In this document: in pieces, positions 51,901 through 60,900 of the stretch | Layout of the letters: every line of letters begins with the position of its first letter | How positions within the stretch are numbered: the stretch's first letter is position 1 | Assembly (NCBI GenBank): GCA_030549495.1 | Contig: JAUIRK010000907.1 | Coordinates: 682,001-746,000, forward strand | DNA length: 64,000 nucleotides | Origin: Nectonema munidae | Lineage: Eukaryota > Nematomorpha > Nectonematoida > Nectonematidae | Direction of reading: 5' to 3' | Notes under the pieces: generated by a model | The model's database searches: none | What the model saw: only the letters and a program-made list of their open reading frames with translations | Told to the model about the DNA's origin: nothing | Translations under genes and position numbers: made by a program

Positions 51901-54900
51901 ACTTAGAATAAGCTCCTACATCAATGATAAAAACTTAATTCTTGCCACCTTCTTTGATCCACGATTTAAAGATAGGTTTATTGAACAAGATGAAGCACTT
52001 GCTGTTGGAGGATCTGTCAAATAGCATAAAGTATAGTCACAGTGAAACTACCAGTCTTCTCGATTCTTTAGATTCAGCCAGCAGTGATATTGAGCAAAAT
52101 GTGGAATTTAATTTCCGTTTTGAAAAGTGTTTTGCTGATATGAAAAAGAAAGCGGATCAACAAGAAACAAGCAATACAAATGCTACATCTACAACAACAA
52201 AGAGTAAATTTTCAGCAGCAAGTATTAAAATTAGAACAGAAATATCAAGGTATTTAATATTTAAACTGATTGCAAACAATGAGAATCCTCTTAACTGGTG
52301 GAAAGCGAACAAAGAACTTCCAAGTTTGGCTCTCCTCCCAAGAAAGTATTTATGTGCTCCTCCTTATTCAGTAGAGCGCGAGATAATTTTTAGTGTAGGT
52401 GGCAATATATACTCGCCAAAGAGAAAACGTTTAGAACCAACAACAGAAGGGATGCTTATGTTTTTGCACTATAATTTGCGAGTGCTTCAATTTGACTATG
52501 ATTAAATGCATATTTTTTCTATGTACTAAACGAAGTTTTTCTCAATAAAATGGAATTACAGTAGACCCTCGTTAAGTCGGACTACACGGGGGAGAAGGGT
52601 GTCCGACTATGCCGATGAGGCCTATGAGGGCAAACATTTGTATTCTCGGTCACGGTTCGACTTATCCAATATCCGAGTTAACTAGGGTCTACTGTATTTA
52701 TATTATTTTGAACTCAATACTACATCTTTGTATTATTAAAATGGAATTATTGACAAATGTGTTGGGTCTCTTCTAGTGCATATGAACAGAACTAAAAAAA
52801 GGCCTTCTAACAACCTTTCTCAGGGTCAAAATGAAGCCAAAACTTTCTAAAAAGGTCGTTGGAAGGCACTTATTAGTGCTGATCGATCATATGCGCTAGA
52901 AGCCCCGATGTGTTTATATAAAACCTTTCCAATACCTTGTTATCTAGCATATTGTAAAGCTTTAATAGCAAGATGATAAACTTTTCTAATCAATTTTCAA
53001 CTTATATCTTAATTAAATATGTTAATTAATACCTGGGCACAGTAATACATATATGTAATGATGGCCAGGAATCGAAATAGTATCTGGAATCTGGATAATT
53101 GGGTAGAATCGGAATCGTATCGAAATCGTTAAAATTTTTGGTAACTAGTAGATAAGGGAAAAAAGTAAAGATAATCAAATTCAAAATTAGTTAAAAAAAA
53201 GTTATTAGAATCAATGAAATTAATTTTTGTTGCACAATGAGTGTAATCAATGCTGGAATTGGTATTAAAGTAAGAACTTAATTTACCTAACATTTTAATG
53301 AATAAATATTGAAAAATAGATTCCATATTCAAATTCAGTAAAAACTTTTTGCATTTTGATGTGTTACACGACATGATTCAACTTAACATAAAAAATATTT
53401 GAATCGTTTTATACTTTAGACAACAATAATAATAATAATCGGTAAAAAAAGATAATTCATGGTTTTAGCGAGGCGCCAATAATAAATAGAATCTCAACAA
53501 CGCATAATTTAACCAAAAGTATTATAGCTACAATGAAAAAGTGGATTTTGAGTTTAAATTGTTAGAAACAAAGTTTTTCAATCATCGATTTTGAAATTAG
53601 TATTGAATAAGACGTAGAGTCACTAAGTTTTTTAATGAATATTTATCAAAAATGGATTGCATATCCAAATTCAGTATAAAAGTTGCAACATTTTGACTTA
53701 ATTTGAGCAAAACAGCTTATTTTAACCCTTGAATAATCACTTTATGCTATACCCCATGGTAAAAAAAGTAGATCAAGGGTTCTTATTCTTTATTCAGTCT
53801 TGGACCACTCTAATAAAATACGGGGAGATAGTGATAAACAATTAAAACTCTAGAAAAATCTCTAAAAAGAGTTTAAAAAAAAACTCTAGAAAAATCACTC
53901 TTAAAATAAAAGCTTAAAAGCTAAATTACTCAGAAATCACGTTTGATTTATTTATATTTCATTCTAAATTTTATTAAAAACTTAGTATATCCGTGTTTTT
54001 CTGACTTCTCAACACTGATAACAACAAATGATACTAAAACTTATAAGTGTAATTCCGCCCAAAGTAAAGTATAGGATGGTTCTCTTAAGGAATGATGAAA
54101 AGTTTTATTAAGTCAAAGTTTAAAATGCAAAAAAGGAAGAAGTGGGTGTTCGCAGGCCTGAATAAAATAAGTCATTTGTAGTTAAGGGTAGAGTGGGTGT
54201 TTTCATCAATTGTGTCGAAATATGAGGAAAGAAGGTTGATGCTGGATTCAAACCGAATATCTTGGGGTAGGAAGCCAACCATCGAGACAACCTTACTCAC
54301 GCCCTACTGGGTGCTATGTACTTACTTTGAAAGAGCAGGAAGCAAGACTGCTAGAAGTTTCATGTGAAGAAGCTAAGTGCAAGTCGCTGTACTTTGTATT
54401 TACAACATTGTGACTAGATTTATTCGAGAAAGGAAAATTGTTGTGGCGGGAGTTGTCCGTTGAGTTGCTAAAAAGAAAAATAATAAAATGCAGAAAAATG
54501 GGTGTCATTTAATAAGCATTACGATAACGAAATTCCTTTAACTGCAAACGACAGTGGCTCCACAAAATTACCAACATTTGATATCTTGGACGCGTCCATT
54601 CCAAATTGTAAAACGGAGGTTGTGTTGTTGATGCTACAAATGGGTGATTTAGCACACTGCTTATTGAAAAGGAAAAATTGAAAGAAAAAAATTAACGAGT
54701 TTTCGAAAATTTAATATTTACTTTATTTTCTGGAGGATGAAATGTTTGGGTCGGCAGAGCGAGAGAAAATTCTGAGTGTAAAAAAGATTTCGTCTTTTTA
54801 TTTGAATGCTGATGACTAGACTGAGCATAATTTCCGATCTAAACAGAAAATATCTAAGATAGTGTTTCTAAGCTTCTAGCTACACTTTGAAACAAAAAGG

Positions 54901-57900
54901 TTTCAAAATTTTATTTCTTTCCCATACTTATTTTGAAACTTGAGCTCAGTGTCCTCTTAACCCTTATCAGGATAGTAAAATTATACAACTTAACCCATTA
55001 AGTACCATAGAAATCAGACGATATTTAAAAAAACGCAGACGATTTATATTCAAAGTCATTGAAAAAAGCAGAAAGGGATGAAATTACTTATGTTCCCAAA
55101 TGGGAACATTGGGACTTAATGGGTTAATTGGGATGAGTGACTACAATTTGTAGCCAACTGATTTTTTACTGTTTATGTTGATATATGTTTTTGTTTTTCA
55201 AATAATTAAATACAAGTGATTTTAAAAAATATTTATTGAAATCATTTGTCAGAATACTTGCAAGTTATATTTTTTTATCAGAAGAATGTTCTTTACAACA
55301 AGCTTTTGAGCAAATGGAACTTGAAGATTTTTTACAAATAAAACATCTTCCTGGGGTTTCTTTTATTTACTTTTTCAAAAGTTTGAGCTTGCGTGCTTGA
55401 TGTGAAAAATTAATCACGTGTTTTAATTCGCTGGAAAGATAAACATTTTCTCATCTTTTTTTCATATATGCCAATGAAAGTTTTTCTCCTAAATTTTTGA
55501 GAAAATGTTTTCTTGATTGATACTAGCCATTTTTATTTGCAATTTGGTATGCGTTGAGACATGTCACGTCAAGCATGTTGAAGAAGATCAGGTCAACACC
55601 ACCTTTTGTCTTGTTATAAAAATTAATTAAATCAGGTATTCTCTTTTTATTGACAAAATCAGAAGCAAAAAAAATACTTAATAAAAGACATACAGTCTTA
55701 TTTTTTTGGCGGTATAAGATAAAATTATGATTTTGTTTTCGTTGTCATATTTGAAAACTGTAGAGCCAGGGCCGTATCAAGGGATCGTGCCGCCCCCGGG
55801 GAAAGATCTTGAATCGAGCCCCTCATCCCTTGCGCTTTCTTTTCTTACTCATCCCCACCCCATTCTTGCTTAAAAGGTGATTTAGAAAAAAAATGCTCGC
55901 GTTTTTATTAAGCCACATAATTCAGATATATACTGACTGAGTCGAAGACAGTCTCCATTAGATGTTCATTTTTCGTGTTTTAGCAGCAGCAAAATGATCG
56001 ATGACTTCGTCAAAATCAACACAATCGAGAACCTCTTTCTCAATGCTCATTAGAGCCAGACTTTGGAAGCGGGCTTGCCCCATAGTACATAGAGTACTTT
56101 TAGAAAAATTTTTACATCCCCAAGCCCCACCCCCTAACGTTGTTGACTGGGCTATGAAATGGCGCCCCTGGGCAATTGTCTCCACTCCCCCCTCTTGATA
56201 CGGGTCTGTGTAGAGCTAAATTCTCTACCTTTGGATTTTTTGAAAGATAAAGGAAGTTCTTTCTTGTTTTGACGAATAGTTCCGACAAAAGTAAGATTTT
56301 TTTCGAGAAGTTTGACGGCCAAACTATGGCTTGTAAAAAAATTATCAAGCTTAATATTTCTGCCAGTTTTTTCAAAAGGTTTCACTAACTCCAGGCAAGT
56401 TTTTACTGCTAAATTAATTGTTCTTACGTTGTTTTCTTTTCCCAATTAAATTATTCCATTGAAAGCATAACTTGAGTTTGCTTCACAAACCCAGAATATT
56501 TTCAATCCATACTTTTTAAACTTAGAAGTCATATATGTTTTGCCAGGTATTCTTCCTCGATAGCCGACTAATTGTTCAACTATAGTTAAAAATTTGAGAC
56601 GCCTTTGAGCCAGTAAAAACAATTCCGATATTTCTCTAATTGCTGCAAGTTTATCACTTTCTTTTCTTTGCTTTCTTGTGAGAACGTTATCAAATCTCAA
56701 GCATCTGAGAAGTTTCATGCGGGAAAAAGTAAGATCTATAAAAAGGCTTACTATCTTTTTCTTTGTAAAAGTCATATTGTCACGATCAGCACCTGCTCAA
56801 ATAAGAAAACCAAATGAAGCTTCTAATTCTTCATATGTGAACTTTGAAAACAATTTAGAAGCAAACTTTGGCGGATTTGAAGTCCTTATCAAAAGAAGTT
56901 TTCGATTTGTGCATGTTAGGATATGTCTTGTAATTTCTTCAGGGAAGTTCAAACCAACAGCTCTTTTTCATCCATACTTTTTGACAGGGTTCTTCCTTTT
57001 TCTGTAACAATGTTTCGTCTCAATCGCACCAAATTTTCTCCCAATTTACTTTCCCACTTTACTCCATATACATTATATTCCTCTTCAGAAGATGAATCTT
57101 CGGTACTCTCTTTTTCAGAAAAAAATAGTGAAATCTGATTCCTCTTCGAAAACTACATTAGTGACCTCTAAATCTTCTTCGATATTTTCGTCTTTAGAAT
57201 ATTCGTAAATTCTGTAGAGTCATCCTCATCTAAATCATCGTCGCACAACTTACTTATTTTTAACAGCCAGCCTGCTTCGATAAAAGACTTTCTTTTGGTC
57301 ATACTGTAAAATATACGAAAAGCCAAAAAGAAAGAAATGAAAACAGATAAGACATAAGGCCTGATAGATTACCCATATAATCGTGTGACAGGCGGAAATA
57401 AAATGTATATTTATTCTCTTTCAAGCTTCAAATAACAGTTGTTGTATGTATTATAAAAGCAACATAGCAAATCTCAAAGAAAGTGTTTGACTACAAAATG
57501 TAGCCAGTTTCAATAGAGATAAAAAAAACTTGAAATATAAATTTTTAACATCGGTAACAAAATTTGTATTTTGCTTAGGTTTTAGCTTATTATGTAAAGA
57601 AATTGTAATCTTAATTATGAAGTTTTTTCTTGATTTTTAAAAAAGTTATTAATTTATTAAAATTGGATGACTACATTTTGTAGTCATTTATACTGATAAG
57701 GGTTCAAATTAATTATACATATTTGATTAATTAAATATCTCATTTTACCCAATTTATTTCTTTTTATGATTATTTCATTATAACTTTGTTATATTTCTAA
57801 ATAAATTCTTTTTATTGTATTTTAAAAAGTTATTTTTAAAAATTGAAATTACATTTTCTACTTTATCAACCCCTTTTAAAAAATTTGATATCCTTTGTCC

Positions 57901-60900
57901 TAATGTGAATGAAAGAATCACATAAATTATTTCAAATTTGGTATATAAAAAAAAGGCCATTTTGAATTTGGTAGCTAACAAGACTATTTATTCATGCAAA
58001 TTTTTAATTGATATCATTTAAAACCTGTCTACTTACTGAATCAATATTTACTTATTCAAAAAACAGACATTTCACCTTTCGAAAATAATTTGACAAAAAA
58101 TTAACATTATAAAAAGAAGAGAGTGTGTGATGAAACATAGGAATAAAAAACTAAGCATATTTTATTTAATATTTACTATATAAAATGAAAAGTAAGCATA
58201 CTAGATAAAAGAGAAATCATAGCAAGTGATTTAAAAGATTATAAAGGAAATCGCGACTGAATCAATATTTTTGAGGAAAAATTATATCCGTCGATACAAA
58301 AATAAGAGTGTAAGAGACGTTTAATAAAAATATTCAAACATAACAGAGTTAGTAAGGGCTATAAAAAACGGGTTCAGAACAAAACAAAAATAAAACAAAA
58401 TTAATTTTTGAAAAATTTTCCTTTTTCTAAATAAGCACTTCCTATTATCGCAAAGATAAATCCTTTACATACATTGCATTTCCAATAAGAACAGAACTAT
58501 AAAGTGAAATTCAAAAAAAGATTTTTCAAATTAAACAAAATAGTTTGTTGTTGTTGCTCTAAAAATAAAGTTATGCAAAATACTACGTCTTAAAATTAAA
58601 AAAAACTCTAATCCGTTTGCGCCTCATTTCCCAAATTCCGATATGACGGCCCTAATCAGAAATCTCGGGTTAACACACTGATATGGTATCAAAAGTTATA
58701 TGCACTTAACATTTATAAAAAATTTAAGTTTAAAGAACAAAATTTGAAAGATAGAGACTTAGGCCCGCCAAATGAATTAGGAACGGATGCTTTAGATTCA
58801 ATGCTATAAAAAATCTTACTCCCACAACAGACTTTATTGTTTCAGCCGCTTTTAAATTGATGAATGAAGAGGAAGAGATTTGCGAGAAAAATTTTTGGGA
58901 AGATTTGCAGGCTTCCTTTGAAATGAAGTTTTTTGCGGAATTGTTAATAATGTTTGTGGTCTCGCCAGCAGTAGTAACAGTGACGGTAGCCGTACTTAAC
59001 AATTAATCAAAATATAGAGCAATTTAAAAATACGGCTCTAAACAGGATCCCATATGGGGGGATGCCTTTTCGCTCCTCCTCCCAATAAGTTGAGTCTGGT
59101 AGAGATATAGCTCTACTTGCTATTATTATTCATCATCATTTTCTCTCTCAGCATGGTGATTTGTCGCCAAATTTTATAACAATAATTTCATCGTGGAAGT
59201 AGGCATTAGCACAGGAAATTCAAGCTTACTTGACAGATACTGATCAAGATGCTATATACACAATCTCATTCTTGGCTTATAAAGAATATTTTTATCATTT
59301 AAAATTTTTTTTTATATTTTTATTTATATTTTTTATCACTTAACATTTTTAATCGATTGCACGCTATTGAATTACTTAAATAAAGAGGGCAGGAGAGGTG
59401 AACCAAGAGCTCGTACAAACATTAATGGCTCCTGTCTTCACCATTTTATAATTAATATTGGGCATCTCCCAATATTAAATCTCCGATAAATTTAGCAAAA
59501 TTAGTAACTAACTAGAAAACATGGCATAAAATTTGAAACAAAAATACGTAAGACAAACTAATCAATTAACTAACAAAAGCAAATTGAAACTAACAAATTT
59601 ATAGAACAAAAAAGTAATATGAAAATAATTAATTTACAAAAGAGCAATTAACAGCAAAAGAAGTAACTAAAAATTTATAGATAAGCAGACGACACTAGTT
59701 TCAAAAGAAGGCCTATGGAGTCGAAGCTTTTAATTATCATCCTAACAACAAAAATTGGTTCATCGATGGTACCTTTAAAACGTTTGCTATTTTGCTTACC
59801 AGTATTACACTTTCCACTCTATTATCAAGGGAAAACATTTCATTTTTTATATGCTTTGATGTGTGAAAAATGAAGAAAGTTATGAAAAATTATTCTCAGA
59901 AATAAAATTTTAAATTCAGTCTTATTAAAAGAAATAACATTAATGGATTTTGAAAAAGCCGCCATCAATGAAGTTAAAAAAGTTTTTATAATACAATTTT
60001 GAAAGGTTGTTTTTTATTTCTATTCAAAGTAAGTGATTGTTCACAGCAAAAATACGAGAAAGACTCTGATTTTGCTTTAAAACTGCACATGTTTAATGCT
60101 CTTGCATTTGCTCCTCCTTCAAACGTTAATGAATATTTTGAACAATTATGTGAAGATAATTTTTTCAGATGTTCAACGAGTTTTAGACAATGTAGAGAGA
60201 TGACAAACGTGTGGCACGCGGGCCATATGCGACCCTATTCAATTAGAAATGCGGCCAGCTCCTTGTTAGTACTTTGTTTTTAAATGCTTAAATTATTAAA
60301 AACAATTACTATAATTTCCAAAAAAAATTGAAATTGTTATCTTTCTAATAAATATAAATATTATTCAAAAAAAATTAATAACAAATAACTATAATTAAAT
60401 TAATTTAATATAAATCACTCAAATTCATTTTAAACTCGTTTATTTAATAAATAAATTTTTATTGATTACTTCGAAGTTATTTTTTGATTTTTTTAAATCA
60501 ATTTTAAACCAAATAAGAAAAAAAAATTGATAGATGAAATAAGATTGTTTCGGGGGTTACTTTAGTTTTGCACAATGGTAAAAAAATCTGTTCAATTTGT
60601 AATAACTGTATTGCTACACCAAAAGAATACAATTTAAGGAGACATTATGAAAGCAACCATAAATCTTTTAAAAAATGAAAACCTAACTTAGCACAACAAT
60701 AAAATTGTTTTATAAAAATAATTCAGAAAGGTCATATTAATTCTGTTACTCTAAGTTATGAAATTAGTCGAATGATTGCTACTAGTGGCAAGTGTTGTGA
60801 AGATTTTATAAAAGAATGTCTCGTGAAACAGCTGAAATAATAATTCCAAAAATAATGTAACTTTTCAAAGACATTTCCTTGACTAGAAACACTATTGCTG

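Larger units (their letters stand above)
50493..53147 (+). mobile_element. hAT element B (same family as element A), near full length, broken
   Basis: The left end TAGTGATGGGACGAT and the worn right end (TAGTTACCAAAAATT inverted) are flanked by an exact 8-bp duplication GTAGATAA at 50485-50492 and 53148-53155. Length is 2655 bp. The plus strand encodes a hAT transposase between about 50940 and 52505: FISFSSDCWTARTSNSSF, the HLVVRDNAANMAAGI tract with the catalytic Asp, CFTHTLQLVINDA, and the C-terminal dimerisation part NPLNWWKANKELPSLAL and CAPPYSVEREIIFSVGGN. An in-frame TGA near 51464, a stop near 51650 and a frameshift near 52020 show it is inactive. No BED zinc finger is readable upstream. 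A pogo-type MITE is nested at 52559-52694. Confidence 0.92.
54957..57706 (-). mobile_element. piggyBac element, broken, with two nested elements
   Basis: The left end is TTAA then CCCTTATCAGGATAG; the right end, inverted, is CCCTTATCAGTATAAATG beside TTCA (a decayed TTAA). Subterminal DNA has palindromic GACTACAAAATGTAGTC-like tracts at both ends. The minus strand encodes a piggyBac transposase, from an acidic N-terminus at 57302 to a Cys-rich end near 55290. A TTAA MITE (54990-55127) sits 30 bases inside the left end and a hAT MITE (55767-56208) sits in the transposase, so three insertion events are layered in one intron. Confidence 0.92.

Noticed and set aside
54572-54650. Alternative frame for exon e (VLNHPFVASTTQPPFYNLEW)
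   Set aside because: Looks protein-like but does not join exon f in phase with any standard donor. Kept only as an alternative.
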